Source of the DNA: JANMGV01 sp037440405
Lineage (GTDB): Bacteria > Planctomycetota > Planctomycetia > Pirellulales > Pirellulaceae
NCBI GenBank assembly: GCA_037440405.1
Contig: JBBIUE010000108.1
Location: 1-13,940 of the forward strand
Length of the DNA stretch: 13,940 nt
Reading direction: 5' to 3'
The position numbers and the translations under genes are program-made. Below the pieces are notes generated by a model that saw only the letters and a list, made by a program, of their open reading frames with translations, did no database searches and was not told where the DNA came from. Positions 1 through 7,108 of this stretch are shown here, piece after piece. How positions within the stretch are numbered: position 1 is the stretch's first letter; each line of letters begins with the position of its first letter.

Positions 1-107
1 CTTGCAAATTCCACCATCCCAGAGACACGCCCATTTCCAAACAGCGCATTCTCGACGCGCACCCAACCCATTTTGGCAAACTCTACTGGGATGTGCTCTG
101 CATTCAA
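1..107 (-). CDS. Partial protein of unknown function, N-terminal end only, runs off left edge
   Basis: On the minus strand an open frame runs from a stop just upstream (TAA near 132-134) to base 1. From TTG 107 it reads as about 35 residues containing HIPVEFAKMGWVRVENALF and then GNGRVSGMVEFA. About half of its codons begin with G, which is typical of real coding sequence, while the in-phase plus-strand frame across the same bases lacks this bias. A second possible start is the in-frame ATG that gives MGWVRVEN. Neither start has a clear Shine-Dalgarno site. I do not recognise the family from this short piece. It lies 67 bp downstream of the small membrane protein on the same strand, so co-transcription is possible. 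Confidence 0.45.
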   Translation of the reverse strand, partial: MNAEHIPVEFAKMGWVRVENALFGNGRVSGMVEFA

Positions 108-174
108 GTGGATTAGGCAAATTACGATTGGTTACTTCCATTTGAAAATCACACTGCTCACTGGTCAACATAGC

Positions 175-381
175 TCACGCTCGGGTTCGCACCTGGCACT
201 CCGGCTTCACGAAACAAGCTTTGAACTGATCACCCCCGAAAAGCTTCCCTGCGACGTCATTCGGGACGTCTTTCATTGTGGTCTCGTGACGTTGAACGCG
301 GTTCAACCAAGTCACAACACCAAGCACGACCACGATGCTGCAAAACGTAATCGAGAATTGGAAGTTCGATCTCGTCGCCAT
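175..381 (-). CDS. Small single-TM membrane protein, unknown function
   Basis: A 68-residue frame on the minus strand. Residues about 8-27 (FSITFCSIVVVLGVVTWLN) form one hydrophobic segment, followed by a charged tail with no Cys pair or known motif. This suggests an N-in signal anchor with a short domain outside. The sequence upstream reads CAGAGGAGTGAATGGTCATG: AGGAG lies 9 nt before the ATG at 381 but only 3 nt before the ATG at 387, so 381 is preferred. About a third of codons begin with G. A weak promoter match lies about 55-90 bp upstream. It could be a noise frame, but the TM segment plus the ribosome binding site favour a gene. No family was recognised. Confidence 0.45.
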   Translation of the reverse strand: MATRSNFQFSITFCSIVVVLGVVTWLNRVQRHETTMKDVPNDVAGKLFGGDQFKACFVKPECQVRTRA

Positions 382-441
382 GACCATTCACTCCTCTGAA
401 TTAGTTGCTGATAAGTCGTAGGATACACAAAGCGATCTTTA

Positions 442-470
442 ATCTTGGGGATGCGCGATAACGATGTCAA
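442..470 (-). promoter_or_regulatory. Candidate promoter for the small membrane protein
   Basis: Minus strand: a perfect TTGACA (470-465), a 17-nt spacer and CAAGAT (447-442), which matches only 3 of 6 bases of the -10 consensus. It lies just downstream of a run of T on this strand and points to the start at 381. The -35 box is strong and the -10 box is poor. Confidence 0.25.
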
Positions 471-717
471 GCCAAAAAAAAAAACGGAAGAAAGTTCAAA
501 AAAGTCTGCTTCTTCGGTAAGCTGCATGCGACCAGGTGTGACCACCAAGGCTTGATCACGTCCTGCTAGAATTGTGCATTCTCGGGTCGAGTTTCTTCAG
601 GGATATTTCTGTTTCTGGGAACGCGTTCGTTTTGGCAGTTCACAGGCTGCGATTCCTAACGAATAGTTCGATCCATCTTGGTATCTGCTCCCTTCGACTG
701 CTGTATTACGTTTTCGC

Positions 718-809
718 AACGGCCGGAGATCACATGGCAGCGGAGTTGCATCATCGCTTCCGATCGTTTTTTTATTACTGAACGTGCCGCTACCCATCAG
801 TCGCCTGTT
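718..809. repeat. attC-like imperfect palindrome (possible integron cassette recombination site)
   Basis: The 92-bp segment starts with AAC and ends with GTT. Its arms pair imperfectly in two blocks separated by an unpaired spacer: an outer block (AACGGCCG against CGCCTGTT, with a mismatch and a G-T pair) and an inner block (GGCAGCGG against CCGCTACC, one mismatch). The left arm has about three extra unpaired bases. The middle is a loop of about 40 nt with a T run. Two-block arms between AAC and GTT, with unpaired bases on one side, are the design of integron attC sites. Against this, the full RYYYAAC and GTTRRRY cores are not present, and no integrase gene is in the window. It may instead be a degenerate site or an unrelated structured RNA. 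Confidence 0.25.
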
Positions 810-1079
810 CATCCATCGTCATCTGCTTCATTCAATCCCTCCACTACCCAGCGGTAAGATCAATGGAGAGCGCGAGTGAAAGGACCACCGTCAGAAACGA
901 CAGTGAGGCACAAAACAACGCATCCCTTGCTGACCGGCGAGTTGATTTAGTCAGCCGGCATGCGATCGCGTCCGGTTGTAGCCTGATAAGTTGCCACAGA
1001 GAACTCCGAGATCGCTCGTTGCCATATGAGTAGTTAGTGCAATTACAATGCGCATACTGACGGATTTTGTTTTAGTAAG

Positions 1080-1207
1080 CGTTCACGAGTGGAGTCAGGC
1101 TCTTCGTTTAACCGCAGGGCCAGAGCAATTTTGGCGCTTTACAACTTGGCGAAACATATCCGTTCCAACCGCCAAAATTGCGGCGGCCCGCGCGTGAGTC
1201 GTGAACG
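1080..1207. repeat. Nested 128-bp imperfect palindrome
   Basis: Outer arms are perfect: CGTTCACGA (1080-1088) with TCGTGAACG (1199-1207). Inside, GGGCC (1118-1122) pairs with GGCCC (1185-1189), then GCAATTTTGGCG (1125-1136) pairs perfectly over 12 bp with CGCCAAAATTGC (1170-1181), leaving a 33-nt loop. An alternative outer pair is AACCG (1110-1114) with CGGTT (1205-1209). The strands between the blocks differ in length, so the transcript would be a stem with large internal loops. It could be an untranslated RNA, a small non-autonomous mobile element or a DNA cruciform. No protein frame explains it. Confidence 0.5.
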
Positions 1208-1271
1208 GTTACTTGTTTTATACTCTTGAAACGCGATCACAACCAGTTTTCGCTTGAAAACCACTGCAAAT

Positions 1272-1300
1272 TCAGCCGCGAGCTAGTACACTGCGGCTGA
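1272..1300. repeat. Perfect 8-bp hairpin
   Basis: TCAGCCGC (1272-1279) and GCGGCTGA (1293-1300) are exact reverse complements with a 13-nt loop. On the plus strand it is followed by TAAAGTG, on the minus strand by ATTTGC, so there is no true T tract. It might end a transcript from the palindromic region to its left (plus strand) or be a backup terminator for the 304-aa gene (minus strand). Confidence 0.35.
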
Positions 1301-1367
1301 TAAAGTGAATAAATCAACACGCCGTGACGCTGGGGGCTACTTTTGTCGCTCGTGTCCAAGTGGAAAT

Positions 1368-1394
1368 GCGTGAAGCGATATCATCGATTCACGC
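1368..1394 (-). terminator. Hairpin terminator overlapping the stop codon of the 304-aa gene
   Basis: On the minus strand GCGTGAA (1394-1388) pairs with TTCACGC (1374-1368). After one mismatch, CGAT pairs with ATCG around a GAT loop, giving 11 bp in total. The TGA stop (1391-1389) lies within the left arm. The hairpin is followed by ATTTCC, not a real U run, so termination may be weak or helped by other factors. Confidence 0.45.
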
Positions 1395-2303
1395 GAGCAG
1401 CGAACGTTGGAGTGCTGTAAGAGCAATGGGCCAATCCGAATTGGTCTGCAGGTAGGCCTCCCACCAACTGAGCAAAATGGTTGCCGTTTGTGCAACTTCG
1501 CGCGGAGCCGCGACCTGCCATTGTTCAATAGCAAGCGACACATGCGGTTCGTCGATGCGGCACAACTCGACAACTTGGCCTGCTGCCAACGCAGGCGGAA
1601 GGAGAGCCAATACTCCGATCGGCTCGATCAGTCGTTCCTCGATGGAGAGGGAGGGTCTCCATGATGGGAGTTGCAATTGCATCAAGAGCCATCCCAAGCG
1701 AACGACCTCAGGCAATTCTTGCAGCGGGTTGGTAAGAACTGCTTCGATGCGCACGGCAGCGACATCGGGATGGCTGGCACCGAAACCGCCACAAATGGGC
1801 TGCATCACTTGCACGGCTGCTTCCTTTCCTCGGTGAGACTTGCAAGCTGGGACGAGTCGGCCTGCGTGTGCCAAGAGCCCCGGACCATAGGCTTCCCATT
1901 GCTCTCGCAGAGGCTGCATGCGCCACTCCAGTTGCTTTTCAAGGTTGGGGAACATTTCACGAAAGACCAGAGCCGCTTCGTTCATTCGCTGCGTCAGTCC
2001 AGAGCGGCTTGTATTCTTCGGCAGCACGCCTCCCAGCAGTTCGGCGACATCGCACGCGGAATCGGCTCGCATGGATGCCTCCAGCAACTTCTGCCATGCG
2101 ACGCGCTGCTCCGTTTCAGAGGCTAAGCCCGCATCGACAAAGTCTTGTGTCAGACGCAACACCACATCTCTTAAAGGCGTCCAGTCGTGAATCCCAGGTA
2201 GAGGCCGAGCGAGGCTCAGTTGGTGGGAACAATGGATGAGGCTGGTCCAGCGATTGACGATCCAATTCAAATACATGCGTTGTTCTTCGGCAAAGACAGA
2301 CAC
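1389..2303 (-). CDS. Conserved-looking hypothetical protein, soluble, about 304 aa
   Basis: The frame is largely helical by composition, rich in Leu, Ala, Glu and Trp, with no signal peptide, no TM segment and no catalytic motif that I recognise. Notable pieces are an N-terminal amphipathic helix (FAEEQRMYLNWIVNRW), a central Cys-containing stretch (HAGRLVPACKSHRG, about residues 145-158) and Leu-rich helices near residues 180-240. It reads like a repeat or scaffold protein rather than an enzyme. The start given is GTG 2303; ATG 2276 (MYLNWIV, with GAAG upstream) is an equally possible start giving 295 aa. It follows nrdJ on the same strand by 70 bp, but a strong hairpin between them suggests separate transcription or only partial read-through. 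Function unknown. Confidence 0.75.
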   Translation of the reverse strand: MSVFAEEQRMYLNWIVNRWTSLIHCSHQLSLARPLPGIHDWTPLRDVVLRLTQDFVDAGLASETEQRVAWQKLLEASMRADSACDVAELLGGVLPKNTSRSGLTQRMNEAALVFREMFPNLEKQLEWRMQPLREQWEAYGPGLLAHAGRLVPACKSHRGKEAAVQVMQPICGGFGASHPDVAAVRIEAVLTNPLQELPEVVRLGWLLMQLQLPSWRPSLSIEERLIEPIGVLALLPPALAAGQVVELCRIDEPHVSLAIEQWQVAAPREVAQTATILLSWWEAYLQTNSDWPIALTALQRSLLA

Positions 2304-2311
2304 AAACGAAA

Positions 2312-2341
2312 GAGGCTGTCAAACCGTGGTTCGACAGCCTC
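2312..2341 (-). terminator. Rho-independent-like terminator of nrdJ
   Basis: GAGGCTGTC (2312-2320) and GACAGCCTC (2333-2341) are perfect 9-bp arms. The loop also holds AACC and GGTT, which can extend the stem after one mismatch. On the minus strand the stem is followed by TTTCGTTTGTG, a moderate T-rich tail. It sits 33 bp after the nrdJ stop and only 8 bp before the possible GTG start of the next gene, so it could also limit or tune expression of that gene. Confidence 0.65.
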
Positions 2342-2373
2342 CCTTTCGAAGTACAGAACGATTTCGGCGCGAA

Positions 2374-5334
2374 CTAGCTGCAACCGAGGCTGTTTCCGCA
2401 ATTGTGGCATAGATAGCAACTTCCGTTGCGTACCGTGATGGCGCCACAATTGTCGCAGGTTGGCGCATCGCTTTGGAATCGAGCGAATTGGCTATCGGTG
2501 GCCGATAGGCCTGCCCGTGCTACCCCGCTCCGTTCGAGAAGATCAAGAGCGTTCTTGGAACTGGTTGGAAACGACAGCTCTAAGCCATCCAGGGCAACTT
2601 CGGCGGTGTTACCATCGACGGGCGCGTTGGAAAGACCGTTCTTCAAGTCGGATGTCATTGACGATCCATTCACATCAGCAGACTTGGACTGCCCGAGCAT
2701 GGCATCCCGATATCCGGCGATGAAGGTCATTCCCATCCAACGGAAAATGTAGTCCACAACGCTCTTGGCTATGCGGATATCTGGATTGTGAGTGTGTCCC
2801 ATGGGTTCGAATCGAGTGTGGCTGAATTTATTGACCAGCACTTCCAACGGCACACCATACTGAAGGGCCAGCGAAACGGCTGTACCAAAACTGTCCATCA
2901 AACCGCCGATCGTGCTTCCCTGCTTTGCCATGGTGATAAACAACTCGCCAGGACGGCCATCGGGATACAATCCAACACTTATGTAGCCTTCATGGCCACC
3001 GATGTTGAATTTATGAGTGATTGACTGCCGCGTATCAGGCAGACGTTCTCGTCGCGGCTTGGTGATCACTTTCGGAGTCGCTTGCTCGGCGGCCTTCTGT
3101 CCTTCGGATTTCGTGGACAGTGGTTGACTTTGTTTCGAGCCATCGCGATAGATCGCTACGGCTTTCAGTCCCAATTCCCAGCCCCACATATAGGCATCGG
3201 CGATGTCTTTGACAGTCGTTTCTGCTGGCATATTGACGGTCTTGCTGATCGCTCCGGAAAGGAACGGCTGAGCCGCAGCCATCATGCGAACGTGAGCTTG
3301 CCAAGGAATGCTGCGTACACCGTTCGCTGGCTTGAAGGCACAATCGAATACCGGGAGGTGCTCAGAGAGAAGCCCCGGAGCTCCTTCAATCGTGTCCTTC
3401 TCGGCAACATAGTTTTCGATTTTTTGAACCGTCGCATCGTCGTAGCCCAGCGTTTGGAGGCCCAACGCCACCGTGCGATTGATAATCTTGAGCATGCCGC
3501 CGCCAGCAAGCTGTTTGTATTTGACCAACGCGATATCCGGTTCGATACCAGTCGTATCGCAGTCCATCATAAAGCTAATGGTGCCTGTCGGTGCGAGAAC
3601 GGTGGCCTGGGCATTGCGGAATCCGTATCGTTTGCCAAGTTCGAGGACTTTGTCCCAGAACTCGCGAGCAGCGTCCTTCAAGTACTTCGGACCGGCGTCG
3701 TGAATCTGCTCGACGGAATCGCGATGCATCTGCATCACGTTCAGCATGGCGTCCCGATTCTCGTCGTACTTTTCGAACGTTCCGACAACCCCAGCCATCT
3801 CCGCGCTGGTTAGGTTCGCCGCGCCGTGCAGCAGAGCTGTGATCGATCCGCACATTCCGCGAGCCGCATCCGAATCGTAAGCCAAACCGCTGGTCATGAT
3901 CAGCGAACCCAGGTTCGAATAGCCCAGCCCCAATGGACGGAACAAATGACTGTTCATGGCGATGCGATCCGTCGGATAGCTCGCATGGTCCACCAAGATT
4001 TCCTGAGCAATAAAGAACAATCGACATGCAGAAGTGAATCCATCCACATCGAACGAACCATCCGGCTGGCGGAACTTCATCAGATTGATCGACGCCAAAT
4101 TGCAAGCCGTGTCGTCGAGGAACATGTATTCCGAACATGGGTTGCTCGCATTAATGCGGCCACTGTTTGGGCAGGTATGCCAACGATTGATGGTGGAATC
4201 GTACTGGACACCGGGATCGCCACAGTGCCACGCGCATTCCGCCATCCGATCGAGAATCTTTTTGGCTTCGAAAGCTGGCGACTCCGTGTCACATTTCCCA
4301 CTGACCCACTGCGTCTTCCACATTTCACCCTTCTTGACGGCCTGCATGAATTCGTCGGAGACCCGAACGGATAGATTCGCGTTCTGGAACATCACTGAAG
4401 AGTAAGCCTCGCCGTTGAAATTGGCTTCATAGCCTTGTCGGATCAACGCATGCGCTTTCTGCTCTTCCTTCCACTTGCATTCGATGAACTCCATGATGTC
4501 CGGGTGCCAGACTTTGAGCGATTGCATCTTCGCAGCACGCCGAGTCTTCCCTCCGGACTTCACGACGGCAGCGATCTGATCGTAGACCCGCATGAACGAC
4601 AGAGGTCCACTCGGCTTTCCGCCTCCGGATAGCTTTTCGCGAGAACTTCGGATGGTCGACAAGTCCGTGCCGGTTCCCGAACCAAACTTGAACAACATGG
4701 CTTCGCTGGTCGCTAGCCGCATAATGTCTTCCATGTTGTCTTCGACACTCTGAATAAAGCACGCCGAACCTTGAGGATACTCATAGGGGTTCTCAGGTTG
4801 CTCAACTTGCCCCGTGGTCTGGTTGTAGTGCCAATTGCATTTGGCCCCCTCCACACCGTACTGATGGAACAGCCCGACATTGAACCAAACGGGAGAATTG
4901 AACGCGCCGTACTGATGCAAACAAAGCCAGCTCAGATCGCGGTAAAAGCGTTCTCCGTCCTCTTCGGTTTCGAAATAGCCATCTTCGATTCCCCAATCGG
5001 CAATCGTTCTCGTGACGCGGTGAATCAGTTGTTCGACGCTGAATTCTCGCTCCGAGGCATTTCGCGGATCGCCGTAAAAGTACTTGCTGACCACGACGTT
5101 CGTTGCAAGCTGGCTCCAGGATTTGGGAACTTGGCAGTTTGTCTGTTCGAAAAGGACCTTTCCACCTTCATCTTTGATCGAAGCGCTCCGCGTCTCCCAC
5201 TCCGTGGTTGCAAAAGGAGTGTCAGCCTCTGCTGGACAAAACCTTGCGTCGATTTGAAGCCCAAGATTCTTCCTGCGACTTCGGGTTCCTACAGACTGTT
5301 TCCTGACTCCGCGTCCAATTTCTACAGTTGCCAT
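2374..5334 (-). CDS. nrdJ: Adenosylcobalamin-dependent class II ribonucleoside-diphosphate reductase
   Basis: Cytoplasmic enzyme that reduces ribonucleotides to deoxyribonucleotides using a cobalamin-generated thiyl radical, so it needs no oxygen and no separate radical subunit. Numbered from ATG 5334 (986 aa): Cys192 in GSACFIQ and Cys411 in TACNLASINL are the expected active-site redox pair. NPCSE at 398-402 supplies Asn398, radical Cys400 and Glu402. The later PTGTISFMMDCDTTGIEP segment is typical of the class II barrel. A TSCPD-type domain lies near 770-870 (GYISVGLYPDGRPGELFI). The C-terminus (960-985) has CDNCG and CYLCHNCG, a zinc-ribbon/redox-shuttle tail. The frame stays open upstream to 5577, but AAGGAG sits 9 nt before ATG 5334 and the 81-residue extension has no family character. 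All catalytic residues seen are intact. Confidence 0.96.
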   Translation of the reverse strand: MATVEIGRGVRKQSVGTRSRRKNLGLQIDARFCPAEADTPFATTEWETRSASIKDEGGKVLFEQTNCQVPKSWSQLATNVVVSKYFYGDPRNASEREFSVEQLIHRVTRTIADWGIEDGYFETEEDGERFYRDLSWLCLHQYGAFNSPVWFNVGLFHQYGVEGAKCNWHYNQTTGQVEQPENPYEYPQGSACFIQSVEDNMEDIMRLATSEAMLFKFGSGTGTDLSTIRSSREKLSGGGKPSGPLSFMRVYDQIAAVVKSGGKTRRAAKMQSLKVWHPDIMEFIECKWKEEQKAHALIRQGYEANFNGEAYSSVMFQNANLSVRVSDEFMQAVKKGEMWKTQWVSGKCDTESPAFEAKKILDRMAECAWHCGDPGVQYDSTINRWHTCPNSGRINASNPCSEYMFLDDTACNLASINLMKFRQPDGSFDVDGFTSACRLFFIAQEILVDHASYPTDRIAMNSHLFRPLGLGYSNLGSLIMTSGLAYDSDAARGMCGSITALLHGAANLTSAEMAGVVGTFEKYDENRDAMLNVMQMHRDSVEQIHDAGPKYLKDAAREFWDKVLELGKRYGFRNAQATVLAPTGTISFMMDCDTTGIEPDIALVKYKQLAGGGMLKIINRTVALGLQTLGYDDATVQKIENYVAEKDTIEGAPGLLSEHLPVFDCAFKPANGVRSIPWQAHVRMMAAAQPFLSGAISKTVNMPAETTVKDIADAYMWGWELGLKAVAIYRDGSKQSQPLSTKSEGQKAAEQATPKVITKPRRERLPDTRQSITHKFNIGGHEGYISVGLYPDGRPGELFITMAKQGSTIGGLMDSFGTAVSLALQYGVPLEVLVNKFSHTRFEPMGHTHNPDIRIAKSVVDYIFRWMGMTFIAGYRDAMLGQSKSADVNGSSMTSDLKNGLSNAPVDGNTAEVALDGLELSFPTSSKNALDLLERSGVARAGLSATDSQFARFQSDAPTCDNCGAITVRNGSCYLCHNCGNSLGCS

Positions 5335-5343
5335 TCCTAGCGA

Positions 5344-5349
5344 CTCCTT
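5344..5349 (-). promoter_or_regulatory. Ribosome binding site that decides the nrdJ start
   Basis: AAGGAG on the minus strand, 9 nt before ATG 5334. It is among the best Shine-Dalgarno sites in the window and argues against the longer 1067-aa reading that begins at 5577. Confidence 0.75.
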
Positions 5350-5427
5350 CAAGTTCGTATCTTTGCCCCGAAAAGACCACGTCGATCGGCTTTCCGCGCA
5401 GCGCGAACCACAGCGAATCACCAATCT

Positions 5428-5457
5428 AGTATACAGAATTTCACTACAACCAACCAA
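5428..5457 (-). promoter_or_regulatory. Candidate nrdJ promoter, proximal
   Basis: Minus strand TATACT (5433-5428, 5 of 6 to the -10 consensus) with TTGGTT (5457-5452) 18 nt upstream. Transcription would begin near 5421, giving a leader of about 85 nt before ATG 5334. The -10 box is good and the -35 box is weak. Confidence 0.35.
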
Positions 5458-5555
5458 AGATTGCGATATCTTTGGAAAAGACTCCTGTCGGTTCTGGTGC
5501 TTTCCACCCGGCTGTAAGGTGGGCTCGACCATGGTTGCAGCCAAAGTAGCCACAG

Positions 5556-5602
5556 CCACCACATATAGTAGATGCAAAGACTCGCAGTACTACATATCGA
5601 AC
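5556..5602 (-). promoter_or_regulatory. Tandem NrdR-box-like sites upstream of nrdJ
   Basis: Read on the minus strand, the two sites are GTTCGATATGTAGTAC (5602-5587) and CTACTATATGTGGTGG (5571-5556). Against the known NrdR box (ACACTATATATAGTGT) they match 9 and 11 of 16 bases, and both share ATATGT then GT. Their ATAT cores are exactly 31 bp apart with a 15-bp linker, which is the spacing known for paired NrdR boxes (three helical turns on one DNA face). NrdR is the ATP/dATP-sensing zinc-ribbon repressor of ribonucleotide reductase genes; its gene is not in this window. The sites lie 5' of the proximal promoter and just 3' of a possible distal one. Confidence 0.45.
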
Positions 5603-5612
5603 CGGATGGCAA

Positions 5613-5640
5613 AGTTTATCGTCACAACCCGACCTGTCAA
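5613..5640 (-). promoter_or_regulatory. Candidate nrdJ promoter, distal
   Basis: Minus strand perfect TTGACA (5640-5635), 16-nt spacer, TAAACT (5618-5613, 4 of 6). Transcription would start close to the first NrdR-like site, so a bound repressor would block it directly. It would give a leader of about 270 nt. Confidence 0.35.
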
Positions 5641-6162
5641 ACACCAAAAATCGCCTTCGGTCGGGCCCGAAAACTTCAAGGAAATAGCATCCATGCCACC
5701 CATCAGGGTTGTTTTTCTCCCCCTCGTCATCCGTTCTGTAAGTACTCATGATTTGGATGCTTTGGTGAAAATTTTAACAGTGCCTTAACAATTGAGCTAG
5801 CTAAGGTGCGTTGTCGAAAATTTTTCCAAAAAGTTTCCCGAGAAATTAACGCTAGCAATTCTTGGGAACTGCCATGAAGACGGCACTGCAATCAGCCCAG
5901 TCCCTTGAGGAGGCATCACGCCGAGAATCGCAGATCCGTGCATTCCGGCTGCGAGCGTCCCTCTTTCCAGTTGGTTCCTCATCCGCGTTGTTTGTTGAAA
6001 TGGTCACTCGCATACTTTTTCGGACCTGTTCGTCCGCGAATTGTGACCACAAAATTTCTCGACTTCACAGTTATCAAGACAAAATGCGGTCACGCCGCTA
6101 GAATGCTTAACCGATTACTGAAACGAGTAAGCAAGCCATTGATGAATGAAGTCCGTATAGAT
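5641..6162. other. Divergent intergenic region between nrdJ and the DUF6580 gene
   Basis: It contains an AT-rich stretch (about 5765-5860, including GAAAATTTTAAC and GAAAATTTTTCC) that could hold divergent promoters. Short frames occur on both strands, for example 5797-5982 and 5444-5749 (minus) and 5862-6101 (plus), but none has a good start site, domain or clear coding bias. The DUF6580 frame is also open upstream to 5905; this extension is rich in Arg, Cys and His and unlike the family, so it is treated as non-coding. Confidence 0.4.
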
Positions 6163-6753
6163 ATGAATCGTCACGACAAAATCTGGTTGGCAACAAGCAT
6201 CGGTTTCTTTGCAACGATTGCCATTGTTGGCCGTCTGTTTCCCCACGAATACAACTTCGTTGCCTTTGGAGGATTAGCCCTCTTTTGTGGATCTTATTTG
6301 CGCGGATTCACTGCGTTGGTGGTGCCCCTCGCAGTCTATTTGGCCAGCGAAGTATTGGGACGATTGAATGGTTTGCCGGGAATGAGCGTCAGTTTGTTGC
6401 TGTGGATCCTCGCGGGCTACAGTTTTCAAGTCATGATAGGAAAGCTCGGTGGCAAGTTCACTCGGATCGGAGAGAGCAAGTCTGGCTCGATGCTTTCAGG
6501 CATTTCCGCTGTGATCGTTGCAGCAATGATTGGTTCGATTGGCTTCTTCGTCATCACGAACTTTGCGGCGTGGCTCGATCCTCGGATGGGCTACCCTCGA
6601 ACCTTCGCAGGATTGATCAGCGCTTATCTTTCCGGTCTGCCGTTCTATCGCTGGACGCTGATTGGCGATGTCTTCTTTGGCTTGGCATTTTTCAGCAGCT
6701 ATTACGGCTTGATCCAGTTGCAGCCTCGATTGCAATCCGAACGCCATCCTTAA
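6163..6753 (+). CDS. DUF6580-type integral membrane protein
   Basis: About 196 residues with roughly six hydrophobic segments in the inner membrane. The sequence follows the DUF6580 pattern: an early R-x-F-P-H-x-x-N-F segment (GRLFPHEYNFVAFGGLALF, about 23-41), a middle Gly-rich pair of helices, VITNFAAWLD (about 130-139), Y-P-R-T-F-A-G-L-I (about 143-151) and a C-terminal LIGDVFFGLAFF. The family is uncharacterised; it resembles small-molecule transporter S-components in topology, but that is only inference. The start is uncertain: ATG 6163 (MNRHDKIW) is chosen because the family begins directly with the first TM helix; ATG 6142 and ATG 6103 are in frame and none has a strong ribosome binding site. 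It is transcribed divergently from nrdJ. Confidence 0.8.
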   Translation: MNRHDKIWLATSIGFFATIAIVGRLFPHEYNFVAFGGLALFCGSYLRGFTALVVPLAVYLASEVLGRLNGLPGMSVSLLLWILAGYSFQVMIGKLGGKFTRIGESKSGSMLSGISAVIVAAMIGSIGFFVITNFAAWLDPRMGYPRTFAGLISAYLSGLPFYRWTLIGDVFFGLAFFSSYYGLIQLQPRLQSERHP

Positions 6754-7108
6754 TGATCCTCTCCTCGCTCTTTCAGCCTTAGGCTTTTGGTCAAGTATCT
6801 GAGGATTCGATTGCGGGATCGCTTTCCTCAGGCGAAGCACATTCAAAGCGATCCTCGGCCGCCACTCGAAGGAGTCTTGCGTTTTGCCGCTTCGACTTCC
6901 ATGGCAAGTTGTAGCGATTGAAGCGATTGAATCGTCTAAGCAGCGATTCCCGTCAAATTCGATTGTTCAGCTCGTACTCGTTGGACCTTGTGTAAGTACA
7001 CCGCCGTAGGATCCAGTCCTAGGGCTCGTGGCACCGATACCAATTCGGCACGTTCTTCAGAACATGCCATTTGCACTTAATGGGCCGGTTATACCACGGT
7101 GGACTTGA
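6754..7108. other. Intergenic region before the tolC-like gene
   Basis: 355 bp without a convincing gene. It has a small imperfect hairpin (CTGAGG near 6800 with CCTCAG near 6828, about 20 nt loop) that may end the upstream transcript, and a short TAGGA/TCCTA inverted repeat at 7007-7021. No clear promoter for the next gene was found. Confidence 0.4.

Larger units (their letters stand above)
400..1367. other. Gene-free region of about 970 bp with several inverted repeats
   Basis: No frame here shows coding bias, domain signal or a good start. Short frames such as 572-781 (plus) and 597-812 (minus) look like noise; the second covers an attC-like palindrome. The stretch holds three separate inverted-repeat structures, listed as their own entries (718-809, 1080-1207, 1272-1300), and an 11-base A run near 473-483. 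The region might be a degraded integron cassette, repeated elements or untranslated RNA genes. The sequence alone does not decide. Confidence 0.5.

Noticed and set aside
597..812. Minus-strand frame of 71 codons in the gene-free region
   Set aside because: It covers the attC-like palindrome, so its conservation, if any, would be explained by DNA structure; there is no protein motif.
3082..3813. Long plus-strand frame of 243 codons opposite nrdJ
   Set aside because: It is the antisense of the strongly supported nrdJ coding region and shows no domain of its own.
5335..5577. N-terminal extension of nrdJ
   Set aside because: No family character, and a better ribosome binding site and start at 5334.
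5335..5640. Cobalamin riboswitch before the B12-dependent nrdJ
   Set aside because: No B12-box-like sequence or matching fold was found in the leader, and cobalamin riboswitches usually control B12-independent isozymes or transport genes.
5444..5749. Minus-strand frame of 101 codons upstream of nrdJ
   Set aside because: It runs through the NrdR-like boxes and both candidate promoters, is rich in Cys, Gly and Arg without a motif, and overlaps the nrdJ leader. More likely chance.
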